From CAYFSS01 sp964345975 (GTDB lineage: Bacteria; Bacillota; Clostridia; Saccharofermentanales; Fastidiosipilaceae), in contig CAYFSS010000030.1 in NCBI GenBank assembly GCA_964345975.1, forward strand, positions 1 to 16,479: a stretch of DNA of 16,479 nt, written 5' to 3'. Numbering within the stretch: position 1 is the first letter of the stretch; the number at the start of each line of letters is the position of its first letter. The position numbers and the translations under genes are program-made. Below the pieces are notes generated by a model. It searched no databases. It saw nothing but the letters and a program-made list of their open reading frames with translations, and was not told the DNA's origin. Positions 7,876-14,921 of this stretch are shown piece after piece.

Positions 7876-8762
7876 TAGCTTTCCTCCCTCATGTTCTTAA
7901 CTTTTCGACGTTCAGTGAAATTCCTGAATGCCAGAGAGATGTTTCTTGGGGTAAGCTCCCACTCACCCAACAAACCGCTAGGCTTGAAGTTGATAATCAG
8001 GAGAACGAGGACTGCATAGATAACATATCGATAAGCTTCAAGACCTCTGAGGAACTGTGGCAAAGCACTGAGGAAGAAAGCACCGATGATTGAACCGGAG
8101 AGGCTGTTAACCCCACCGAAGAAAACCATGATGATCCAGTCAGCACTCCTCTTCCAACCGAATATCGTCGGATCGACAAAACTCAGATAGAAGGCATAGA
8201 GAACCCCTGAATAGGCTGTAAGAGCAACACTTAGTAAGAATGCAATCATCTTGACCTTCGTCACATGAATGCCCATAGCCTTAGCTGCCAGTTCATCATC
8301 CCGGACCGCTATACACTGTCTGCCATACTTGCTGCTCTTAAAGTATGCAACCAAAGCAATCGCCAGTACTGCGGAAACGGCCGTGATCAAGAGGGTCGTC
8401 CTACGGGGAATCCCTGTTAAACCCTGGGCGCCTCCCGTGATAGAGGTCATTCGATTGAGCAAGGCCGCTATGGCTTCGCCGAATCCCAGGGTCACCAAAG
8501 ATATGTAGTCTCTACGTAAGCGTACAGTTGGGAAACCGATGATGAAGCCGACAACAACTGCAAGCATCACAGCCAACACTGCTGCCAATGGAATCGGGAT
8601 ATCGAGTCGAATGACAAGCAGTCCTGATGTATAAGCACCAATCGCCATGAAGGCCGCTTGACCAAGGCTGAACATACCGGTGAGACCGGTTAAAACATAA
8701 ACACCAACAACTGCAATCAGTGTGATGAAAATTTGCGTGAGAATATTTGCTACTAATACCAT
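7875..8762 (-). CDS. livM: HAAT-type ABC permease, LivM-like
   Basis: A 295-residue polytopic membrane protein made of repeated hydrophobic segments. Family signatures include GMFSLGQAAFMAIGAYTSGLL near residues 29-49, RDDELAAKAMGI in the cytoplasmic coupling loop (near 154-165) and the later GGVNSLSGSIIGAFFL stretch. It ends in a charged cytoplasmic tail. It forms the translocation pore with the LivH-like subunit. The ATG follows AGGG at a spacing of seven and lies nine bases after the livH stop; its own stop overlaps the start of livG by one base. The length is typical of shorter LivM proteins (about 290-330 residues). Confidence 0.93.
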   Translation of the reverse strand: MVLVANILTQIFITLIAVVGVYVLTGLTGMFSLGQAAFMAIGAYTSGLLVIRLDIPIPLAAVLAVMLAVVVGFIIGFPTVRLRRDYISLVTLGFGEAIAALLNRMTSITGGAQGLTGIPRRTTLLITAVSAVLAIALVAYFKSSKYGRQCIAVRDDELAAKAMGIHVTKVKMIAFLLSVALTAYSGVLYAFYLSFVDPTIFGWKRSADWIIMVFFGGVNSLSGSIIGAFFLSALPQFLRGLEAYRYVIYAVLVLLIINFKPSGLLGEWELTPRNISLAFRNFTERRKVKNMREES

Positions 8763-8771
8763 AAGTAATCC

Positions 8772-9656
8772 CTAAGCCTTTTCCTGAACATTGCTACCGG
8801 AAATGCCTTGCGGGCGGACGAGCAAGAAGAGAAGCATGACACCGAATGTTGCTATGGTTGAATATCCTGACCCAAGTGTAGAAAGGAAGATGGTTTCAAG
8901 AAGACCCAACAGATAGGCACCGATAATGGCTCCGGTCAAACTCCCTAATCCACCGATAACCGAGGCAATGAAACCTTTGACAACCAAAGCACCGAGTGTC
9001 GGATAGAGCGTGTACTTAATTCCCAGGAAAACACCTGCGACACCGGCTAATACACCGGAGATTACGAAGGCTATCTGAATAATTAGCGTAGAATCGATAC
9101 CCATTAAGGTAGAAGTATCACGATCGAATGAAACGGCACGTAGAGCACGTCCGATTCTGGTCTTTTGTATGACGTAACCAAGGACAAGGAGTACCGCCAC
9201 ACTGATGAAGAACATCATGATGTCAGGTTTGGAGATAACTAGATCTCCCAATCTGACAACCGGCTTCTTAAAGAACCCGGGATAGTTGTAGAAGTTGGAT
9301 CCGACTCGAATGGTGACCAAACCTTCGTAGAGGGTTCCAAGGGTAATAGAGGATACGAAGAAATATGTGGAGGGAGAATCATTCTTGATAATCCTACGAA
9401 AGCCGACAAACTCACCGAAGAGGGCTATCAATCCACCTGCTATACCGGCAACAATCAATGTCGGAACGAAGCCCCAACCTTTCTGTGCCGAGATAAAGTA
9501 CGCAGCGAAGGCTGCACCGGTCATCGTAGCGCCATGTGAGAAGTTTGAGAACTTAAGGACGTTGAAGATTAACGCAAACCCCGTTGCTATCAGAGCATAT
9601 ATAGATCCGGTTGCTAAACCATTTATTAATATTTGTAAGAACACAAGCATCTCCAA
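8772..9656 (-). CDS. livH: HAAT-type ABC permease, LivH-like
   Basis: A 294-residue hydrophobic permease with the LivH opening pattern LINGLATGSIYALIATGFALIF, the coupling loop RIGRALRAVSFDRDTSTLMGID and the late GFIASVIGGLGSLTGAIIGAYLLGLLE segment. It pairs with the LivM-like protein. The start is uncertain: the longest frame begins at TTG (9656), and an ATG two codons later (9650) has GGAG touching it with no spacer, so neither has an ideal ribosome site. It is separated from the binding-protein gene by 79 bases holding a strong hairpin, which may set permease output below that of the binding protein. Confidence 0.93.
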   Translation of the reverse strand: MEMLVFLQILINGLATGSIYALIATGFALIFNVLKFSNFSHGATMTGAAFAAYFISAQKGWGFVPTLIVAGIAGGLIALFGEFVGFRRIIKNDSPSTYFFVSSITLGTLYEGLVTIRVGSNFYNYPGFFKKPVVRLGDLVISKPDIMMFFISVAVLLVLGYVIQKTRIGRALRAVSFDRDTSTLMGIDSTLIIQIAFVISGVLAGVAGVFLGIKYTLYPTLGALVVKGFIASVIGGLGSLTGAIIGAYLLGLLETIFLSTLGSGYSTIATFGVMLLFLLVRPQGISGSNVQEKA

Positions 9657-9673
9657 TGGCTCATTATGGATAA

Positions 9674-9706
9674 GATTCGAGTTCTCCCTGAGGAAGAACC
9701 CGAATC
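9674..9706 (-). promoter_or_regulatory. Intercistronic RNA hairpin between binding-protein and permease genes
   Basis: In minus-strand RNA, bases 9706-9692 pair with 9688-9674 to give an almost uninterrupted stem of about 14 bp (GATTCGGGTTCTTCC against GGGAGAACTCGAATC) with a 3-base loop. Two positions pair only as G-U wobbles in minus-strand RNA and would be mismatches in plus-strand RNA, so the structure belongs to the operon mRNA. The next bases, TTATCC, are not a U-run, so it is not a standard terminator. Known systems such as malE-malF use hairpins here to stabilise the upstream message and reduce downstream expression. Confidence 0.65.
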
Positions 9707-9735
9707 TCCCGTTTCTACGTTTCTAGAGTCTTAAC

Positions 9736-10893
9736 CTATTCGCCGGCGTATTCTTCAAGAAGAACCGGTGTCTGGTCATCATATGTATACATGTACATAG
9801 CCATGTCCTTGGGCATATGGGTTTCAGGATCAATGCTCAGCTTGCCTGTGTAACCTTCGTAGTCTGTGACATTCTCAAGAGCTTCACGGAATGCATCAGG
9901 ATCTTCGAGGCCGACATCTTCAATAACCATCTTGGCAATATTGATAACGTCATGGCCGAGGAAGTACTTGTTGACAGCACTTACGTCGTCTTCGACTTCA
10001 GCAATAAGCTCAGCGGTTTCTTCATCAAAGATATCGATATTGTTGATGTAATAAACGTTGGATGCGTCTTGACCATAAATGGTGTTGAAAGAAGGAGCGG
10101 CATCGAGACCGGCTACGATTTTGCCTTCATAACCAAGCTCTGTTGCTGCTGTGACGATGGTGACCAACTGCTGGGTGTAGTTAGGAGCATAGATGGCGTC
10201 AACGTCAGCACTGACGAGCGGCTGCAGGAGCGTTTTGAAGTCTGTGTCGGCTGCACCGTAAGGAATGATGAGATTATCTTCGATGGTAATACCGTCTTCT
10301 TCCAGCTGATTGATGAAAGGATCAAGCAACGAGAGAGAGTAACTATTTTCCTGATTATAGATGATGCCGAAGGTCTCGTAGCCGTTCTTTACAGCGAACT
10401 GAGCCATGATACGACCCATGTCTGTAGCACTAGGCTGGAAGCAGAACATGTTCTTATAAGGTGTGCCGTCTTCTTTGATCTGTACAGCAGGATCCAGTGC
10501 GAAGCCAAGGACCGGTACATCATAATCTTCTGAGGTTTCTTTGATTGCGTGTGCAATGTTAGCAACCGGAGGCCCAACGATGAAGGCAACTTCGTCAACC
10601 GAAACAGCGTTGATATACGCGTTCACAGCTTCTGTAACGTCACCCTTGGTGTCGTAGGTCTTCATGACGACTTCTTTGCCATCGATACCGCCGGCGGCAT
10701 TGATTTCTTCAACTGCTTTCGCAGCACCCATCTGGACCGAAAGTCCTAAAGTAGAAGTGGGGCCGGTGATGTCTTGAAGGCAGCCGATGAGAATTTCACC
10801 GTCAAATTCATCAGCCTTCACAGGCATCCCAATACCTGCGATAAAGCCAAACATTACGATTGCAGCCAATACGAAAGATAGAATCTTCTTCAT
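9736..10893 (-). CDS. livJ: Substrate-binding protein of the HAAT/Liv ABC importer
   Basis: A 385-residue type-I periplasmic-binding-fold protein (leucine/amide receptor family). An N-terminal signal peptide (KK, hydrophobic core, then MPVKA) has a likely signal peptidase I cut near residue 27, before DEFDGEI. The mature part shows the family opening ILIGCLQDITGPTSTLG, followed by GAAKAVEEINAAGGIDGKEV. There is no lipobox cysteine after the hydrophobic core, although Gram-positive binding proteins are usually lipoproteins. GAGGAG (plus 10903-10908) stands nine bases before the ATG. It probably delivers the substrate whose catabolism the neighbouring genes encode. The symbol is by family position; leucine binding is not implied. 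Confidence 0.92.
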   Translation of the reverse strand: MKKILSFVLAAIVMFGFIAGIGMPVKADEFDGEILIGCLQDITGPTSTLGLSVQMGAAKAVEEINAAGGIDGKEVVMKTYDTKGDVTEAVNAYINAVSVDEVAFIVGPPVANIAHAIKETSEDYDVPVLGFALDPAVQIKEDGTPYKNMFCFQPSATDMGRIMAQFAVKNGYETFGIIYNQENSYSLSLLDPFINQLEEDGITIEDNLIIPYGAADTDFKTLLQPLVSADVDAIYAPNYTQQLVTIVTAATELGYEGKIVAGLDAAPSFNTIYGQDASNVYYINNIDIFDEETAELIAEVEDDVSAVNKYFLGHDVINIAKMVIEDVGLEDPDAFREALENVTDYEGYTGKLSIDPETHMPKDMAMYMYTYDDQTPVLLEEYAGE

Positions 10894-10920
10894 TGAGTTA
10901 ATCTCCTCTTCATGTCTTAA

Positions 10921-11040
10921 ATACTATTCATCTCATTTGATAAGCCAATTCATTCGGTCAGTTCTTGGAAATAATCGAAATCACGTTCTTGTTTGATGCA
11001 GAATTCTTTGTTGAATATCTCTTAATAGACGTGATATCAA
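10921..11040 (-). promoter_or_regulatory. Candidate internal promoter(s) ahead of the importer genes
   Basis: The 189-base gap before the binding-protein gene is the longest in the operon. On the minus strand it holds TTGATA (11040-11035), a 17-base spacer and TATTCA (11017-11012). Closer in are TTGGCT (10948-10943), a 16-base spacer and TAGTAT (10926-10921). Each has only partial -10/-35 agreement. No copy of the LacI-type operator is present here, so any such promoter would be outside direct control of that palindrome. The gap may equally be a readthrough leader. Confidence 0.3.
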
Positions 11041-11082
11041 TTTTTTCAGGCATACTCTATTGCTTTTTCCCCACCACCTCTC

Positions 11083-13038
11083 TTATTCATTTTTCTTTCC
11101 GTGGAAATGTTCTCTGTATCTTGCCCAAACACTCTCGAACCAACTGTCAGGTTCAGGTAAAGGTCTGCACTGTCTAATTTCTGTTTCAAACTCATCTTTT
11201 TCTTTATGGTATGAGCTTACCAGAACTTGTTGTCGCCCTTCGGGAATTTCTGCAACAATTCCCCAATGATTTATCGGCTTCCTCAGTAGCTCACTGAAGT
11301 CCGGACGTTTCTCAAATACAAGAGCTGAACCTCTACTTCCGAAATGCTCAGCTGCTTTCTCGATGCTCTCGATCAAAGCACGTTGCGTTAGACGGGCATC
11401 ACGCTCAATCAATGAAAGGGCTAAACCTCCGGAAGTCCGATCAGCATCATTCTCATTAGCCAGGCTGTCACGAATCACTGACAATTCACTTAGAACTCTT
11501 ATCTGAGCTGCCGACTTGGACATCTCTTCACGATAGCTTCCGGCAAAGTGATCCTCTTCTGACAATGCCCATTGATGCAACAGTGAAATAGCTGACTCTA
11601 TTTGATCCCTGATCTCCGGATGATCCTTCAAGTCGATCGGTTCAGTAACTTTCGATTTCGCCGTAAAGGCAATGTGCTCGGCGGCTCGTTTGGAACCGAC
11701 TTGACCCGAGTTAAGCGCTGAACCGCCCGGCCGATAGACGCCGAAGGTTCCTGCCGCTTCTCCTACGCAGTACAATCCTTTGATGGAAGTCTCCCAATGA
11801 GTATCGACTGCAAGTCCACCATTTAAATGTTGAGCACAAACCGCAACTTCAAGCATTTCGGTTTCAAGATCAATCTTGTTATTGCGGTATAACTCTATCG
11901 CCGCCGGGTTCATATGTTGGAGTCTCAAGAAAGGTGTTTCCTGTGTTGCTCCGGAGTTGAGTAAATACTCTTTTGTTTCTTCCGAGACATTAGAGAGGTC
12001 TGCCCTATAAGCCTTAGGATTTCTCATGAAGTCCATATAGACTCTTCTACCTAAGACTTCTGTCTCATGGAATACCAAGATGTCGATCATGGATGAACCG
12101 TCAATTTTCTTGACATCAAACGGCCATTGATAACCCTTCAAGAAAATGTAATCCAATTCATCCGTCTCACTTAGATATTCGGATAGGAATTCACGTTCCA
12201 CTCCCTCTTCATCAACAGACACGTAACGAGGCAAGACTTGTTGATAAGTACCGGAGACGTTCCAACGGAAGGTTGTAGAAGCCAAGCCGTACTGCCATTC
12301 CTGAAGGTTTTGAATCTTTGCACCCGCTCGAATGGCCATGCCGAGCATACCGTGTTGTGAAGGCGGGAAAACGACTCGCTTATATACGGCAGCTGTACCC
12401 CCCGTAGCCAAAATAACGGTATCCGACAAGAAGATCACCAGCTTCGCTTGTTCATAACTGGGGTTTGTCAGATCAACCGCGAGTGCTCCTCTTATTTCTC
12501 CGCCAACAACGATAAGGTCAAAAACCATCATCTTGTCCATGATGCGAACCGTGCCGTCATTCACAACTGCTCGCTCGAGGGCTTCTGTCATATCCTTTGA
12601 GGTCAAAGGACCGCTGGAAGTCGCTCTCTGGCGCGGATCGTGATCTGTCTTGTACCCGACATATTCACCGAATTCATTGAAGGGAAACTTCACACCCAGC
12701 TTGGCTAATTTCATGAACGAATAGACCGAACCGGCCGCTTCACAATATGCGATATCACCATCAACTGAGCCACCTTGAAACAAATCTGAAGCCATTTCAG
12801 CGACTGAGTCAGGGGTATCTGAAGCAAGGGATAATTTGTAATACGTTTGTTTGTCGCTACCCGAGTTTCTTGAAGTTCCAGCGTTGATAGAAGCAGAGAC
12901 CAGGACAACATCCTCTTGTCCTGCGGCGGCAAGAGTTTCTGCAGCATTCCAGCCTGCGGCTCCACTACCGACGATTAAAGTAGATGCGTGGATTACTTGA
13001 TATTCATCATAAAACGATTCGTAAGTTTGCATTTTCAT
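11083..13038 (-). CDS. FAD-dependent flavoprotein of the fumarate reductase / AprA type
   Basis: A 651-residue soluble flavoprotein. The dinucleotide motif GSGAAG is at 24-29, ATGG at 211-214, RAGA near 237-240, and the C-terminal FAD motif near 420-430 (GLYCVGEAAG). His404 in AQHLNGG and Arg436 in YRPGGS align by pattern with the substrate-binding His and Arg of FrdA/SdhA, and Arg331/Arg332 sit where the proton-relay Arg region lies. The C-terminal third is charged, helical and less familiar. There is no signal peptide, heme or flavin-attachment region and no iron-sulfur partner gene. Likely role: reduction of, or hydride removal from, a C-C bond next to a carboxylate or carbonyl in the operon's substrate. 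ATG codons at positions 1 and 3 compete; GGGA lies just upstream. Confidence 0.85.
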   Translation of the reverse strand: MKMQTYESFYDEYQVIHASTLIVGSGAAGWNAAETLAAAGQEDVVLVSASINAGTSRNSGSDKQTYYKLSLASDTPDSVAEMASDLFQGGSVDGDIAYCEAAGSVYSFMKLAKLGVKFPFNEFGEYVGYKTDHDPRQRATSSGPLTSKDMTEALERAVVNDGTVRIMDKMMVFDLIVVGGEIRGALAVDLTNPSYEQAKLVIFLSDTVILATGGTAAVYKRVVFPPSQHGMLGMAIRAGAKIQNLQEWQYGLASTTFRWNVSGTYQQVLPRYVSVDEEGVEREFLSEYLSETDELDYIFLKGYQWPFDVKKIDGSSMIDILVFHETEVLGRRVYMDFMRNPKAYRADLSNVSEETKEYLLNSGATQETPFLRLQHMNPAAIELYRNNKIDLETEMLEVAVCAQHLNGGLAVDTHWETSIKGLYCVGEAAGTFGVYRPGGSALNSGQVGSKRAAEHIAFTAKSKVTEPIDLKDHPEIRDQIESAISLLHQWALSEEDHFAGSYREEMSKSAAQIRVLSELSVIRDSLANENDADRTSGGLALSLIERDARLTQRALIESIEKAAEHFGSRGSALVFEKRPDFSELLRKPINHWGIVAEIPEGRQQVLVSSYHKEKDEFETEIRQCRPLPEPDSWFESVWARYREHFHGKKNE

Positions 13039-13056
13039 CTTATTCCCAAAAAACTG

Positions 13057-13069
13057 TGAAATCGGTTTC
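13057..13069. promoter_or_regulatory. Proximal LacI-type operator (O2)
   Basis: TGAAATCGGTTTC contains the palindromic frame GAAA-TCGG-TTTC centred on CG, the typical half-site layout of LacI/GalR-family operators. It lies about 18 bases before the start of the FAD flavoprotein gene and about 10-22 bases downstream of the predicted transcription start. It is identical over 13 bases to the distal copy 40 bases upstream in the transcript sense. Confidence 0.7.
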
Positions 13070-13085
13070 TTGAATTTATAACCAT

Positions 13086-13114
13086 ATGTTATGCCATGAA
13101 ATCGGTTTCGTCAA
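13086..13114 (-). promoter_or_regulatory. Main operon promoter
   Basis: On the minus strand TTGACG (13114-13109) is followed after exactly 17 bases by TAACAT (13091-13086). This is a sigma-70/SigA-type promoter with five of six -35 matches and four of six -10 matches. Transcription would start near 13079, giving a leader of about 40 bases. The whole 12-base core of the distal operator lies in the spacer, so repressor binding would block polymerase. Confidence 0.65.
13097..13109. promoter_or_regulatory. Distal LacI-type operator (O1) within the promoter spacer
   Basis: This is a second exact copy of TGAAATCGGTTTC. It lies between the -35 and -10 elements. The 40-base offset from the proximal copy is near four helical turns, so two repressor dimers would sit on roughly the same DNA face. 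The adjacent gene encodes the obvious regulator. Confidence 0.72.
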
Positions 13115-13276
13115 CAGGCTTTTTGAACGCATTTTAGGATATATAAGATGAAGAATTATCAATATATTCGGACTATATAGGAATAGATATTGAGATCAAC
13201 AACTTACAGCTGATCACATAAAATCCATTGCCTCACAGATATCTTGCTTAGGTTTTAAAGAAGTAATTGTTGGGTA

Positions 13277-14284
13277 TTAACTCCGAATATCACGCACTGA
13301 ATCTCGAATCACCAGTTCACAGGGGTACTCTACATAGCTATGTTCAGCAATTGTATTTGACTCCATTTGTTCGAGAAGCGTATCGAAAATAATGCTAGAT
13401 ACATCCTTCACGGCATGCCGGATAGTGGTCAATGAGGGATCCAGAAATTTCATATGAGGGATATCGTCAAAACCGACAATGGAAACATCATCGGGTATGT
13501 GGAATCCGGCTTTACGAATTCCCTTATAAACACCGAAAGCCATGAAATCGTTAAATAAGAAGATACCGGTTGGCCGGTCCGGACCACGCATCACTTCGTA
13601 AACCTTCTCCAAAGCATCGCTCTCTGTACCTATGCCGCGAACGATCTTGATGTCGTCAAGGGTCATATCGTAATCTCTCAAGGCTAATTCCACACCCTCG
13701 AGTCTGTTTTGATTGTACTGGCGTTCTGTTCTGGAGATCATCACCAGGATATTTCGATGTCCATTCTCCAATAAATGACCCATAGCCTGATGAGCGGCAT
13801 CCTGATTATCAATGTTAATACAAGGAGCGTTGATATCGAAATCACGATTGATAATGACCAGCGGGATCTCACCCACATAAGGCTTGATGTGATCCACGTT
13901 CTCTGTCGCGGCTAAGTAAAAGATCCCGTCAACAAAGAGATCACGGAGAGATTGGAAATAGATAGCTTCTTTCTCACTGTCACCTCTTGAATCGCACAGG
14001 ATCATGGAATAGTCATGCATCAACGCATAGTTTTCCAAATGCTGGACAACTTCCGGATAGAAAGGGTTCGTTATATCGGGGATGACAAGACCGATGAGTT
14101 TGCTGTGGCCCTTCTTCAAAACTCGAGCCGCCATATTGGGCTTATAATTCAGTTCTTTAACAGCCTTTAAAACCCGAGCTTTCTTCTCCGGGTCGACATA
14201 AGCAGATCCTGTCAGAGTCCTCGAGACTGTACTGGGCGAAACCTTTGCATATTTTGCAACATCTCTAATTCTAATGACCGACAA
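13277..14284 (-). CDS. LacI/GalR-family transcriptional repressor
   Basis: With a TTG start at 14284 the product is 335 residues, the standard LacI length. The helix-turn-helix begins at once (IRIRDVAKYAKVSPSTVSRTL, residues about 4-24), followed by the hinge region and a periplasmic-binding-like effector domain (from GLVIPDITNPFYPEVV). AAGAGG lies seven bases before this TTG, whereas the longer open frame from ATG at 14455 would add 57 unrelated residues and has no comparable support. The gene points into the catabolic operon, and the two palindromes in the gap are its likely targets. An effector sugar or sugar acid is expected to release it. A GGTTTC half-site (plus 14340-14345) in its own putative promoter hints at autoregulation. 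Confidence 0.92.
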   Translation of the reverse strand: MSVIRIRDVAKYAKVSPSTVSRTLTGSAYVDPEKKARVLKAVKELNYKPNMAARVLKKGHSKLIGLVIPDITNPFYPEVVQHLENYALMHDYSMILCDSRGDSEKEAIYFQSLRDLFVDGIFYLAATENVDHIKPYVGEIPLVIINRDFDINAPCINIDNQDAAHQAMGHLLENGHRNILVMISRTERQYNQNRLEGVELALRDYDMTLDDIKIVRGIGTESDALEKVYEVMRGPDRPTGIFLFNDFMAFGVYKGIRKAGFHIPDDVSIVGFDDIPHMKFLDPSLTTIRHAVKDVSSIIFDTLLEQMESNTIAEHSYVEYPCELVIRDSVRDIRS

Positions 14285-14324
14285 AATAACGCCTCTTCTT
14301 TCACACTGAATTATCTGCTTTGAA

Positions 14325-14353
14325 AACATACTCAATCTTGGTTTCGAATTCAA
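14325..14353 (-). promoter_or_regulatory. Candidate repressor-gene promoter
   Basis: On the minus strand TTGAAT (14353-14348), a 17-base spacer and TATGTT (14330-14325) would start transcription near 14318, about 34 bases before the TTG start. This supports the shorter repressor. The spacer contains GAAACC, one half of the operator found at the operon promoter, so weak autoregulation is possible. Confidence 0.45.
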
Positions 14354-14569
14354 GACAAGGCATAGTCTTAAAAGTTGAGAAAGTCCCTTACGAACACCGG
14401 ATTTCAAACTGCAGTAACCTTGAAAATCCGTTTGCCCTAATACGTGCATAAGCATAATTATTGTTAATCAAAACAGGAAATGAGAAATCACTCTAAATAC
14501 AGTAGCAGAGTTTCCAAGTGTATTTTCTTAAATCCATCCTTTGTGAGCGGTAGACTATGAAATAGACAG

Positions 14570-14762
14570 ATATCTACGTAGCGCCGATTACCCATATCGA
14601 CCCGGCACCTACCGCTTGAGAGTTTTCCGAAACAAACTTATACTCAAGTGTATTGTGCCTGGAGGTTACAGGCAACTCGGAGAATCCCTGACCATGAAAT
14701 CTTTCGCGACTGCCCCTACCCCGACTTTTTAGTCCCAAAGATCCTTTAGACGAGTCGATATA
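14570..14762 (-). ncRNA. Putative structured noncoding RNA, family not identified
   Basis: Several nested stems occur within about 190 bases. GTAG-(G)-TGCCG pairs with CGGCGCTAC (about 14611-14577). CACTTGAG-type arms (14650-14643 and 14620-14613) enclose a GTTT/AAAC hairpin (14622-14633). TGCCTG/CAGGCA has a 7-base loop (14656-14674). GGATCTTT pairs with AAAGATTT (about 14744-14697). A short closing stem, ATATC/GATAT, joins the ends (14570-14574 with 14757-14761). Wobble pairs in two stems work only in minus-strand RNA; one stem prefers plus, so minus is favoured but not settled. No clear promoter or U-run terminator was found on the minus strand. The raiA motif of Bacillota is one class of similar size to test; I could not match it. 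Confidence 0.4.
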
Positions 14763-14781
14763 GCTCTCAAGCGGAAGATAC

Positions 14782-14827
14782 TTAGGTGCAGAAGTTATCT
14801 CGTGCGCATTTTTTCTCATGCACCTAA
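14782..14827. repeat. 9-bp inverted repeat with alternative pairing
   Basis: TTAGGTGCA (14782-14790) and TGCACCTAA (14819-14827) are perfect inverted repeats around 28 bases. The left arm can instead pair through GTGCA (14786-14790) with TGCGC (14803-14807), directly followed by ATTTTTT (T-run 14809-14814). This weak terminator-like hairpin excludes the larger stem. In plus-strand RNA this could be an attenuator ahead of the efflux gene or the end of a plus-strand small RNA. It may also simply be a protein-binding dyad. Confidence 0.4.
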
Positions 14828-14885
14828 ACATCTAGAGCGGAAAAACCCTATTACATGATCGTTAGTGATGGTTGAGGGGGCTTTT

Positions 14886-14921
14886 ATGTGTAAGAAATTT
14901 ATTAGGTACAGAAGGGGTTAA
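14886..14921 (+). CDS. 11-codon leader peptide ORF upstream of the MATE gene
   Basis: ATG at 14886 reads MCKKFIRYRRG and stops with TAA at 14919-14921, one base before the MATE ATG at 14923. GAGGGGG (14874-14880) stands five bases before the leader ATG, a better ribosome site than many genes here have. The last leader codons (AGA AGG GGT) overlap the Shine-Dalgarno sequence of the efflux gene, so ribosomes on the leader would control access to it. Arg-Tyr-Arg fits the R/K-x-R/K pattern of known macrolide-dependent arrest peptides. Function is inferred; the ORF and both ribosome sites are visible. Confidence 0.5.
   Translation: MCKKFIRYRRG

Noticed and set aside
9817..10533. Long plus-strand open frame (238 codons) opposite the binding-protein gene
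   Set aside because: It is antisense to a gene with a signal peptide and clear family motifs, has no ribosome site, and its composition mirrors the codon pattern of the real gene.
13139..13276. Intrinsic terminator after the repressor gene
   Set aside because: No stem followed by a U-run was found on the minus strand, so readthrough into the operon cannot be excluded.
14574..14831. 85-codon minus-strand protein gene
   Set aside because: It has no ribosome site or recognisable motif, and it coincides with a block of base-paired stems better explained as RNA.
14600..14870. Guanidine (ykkC) riboswitch before the efflux gene
   Set aside because: Some ykkC RNAs precede efflux genes, but I could not find the conserved ykkC core sequences in this region on the plus strand.
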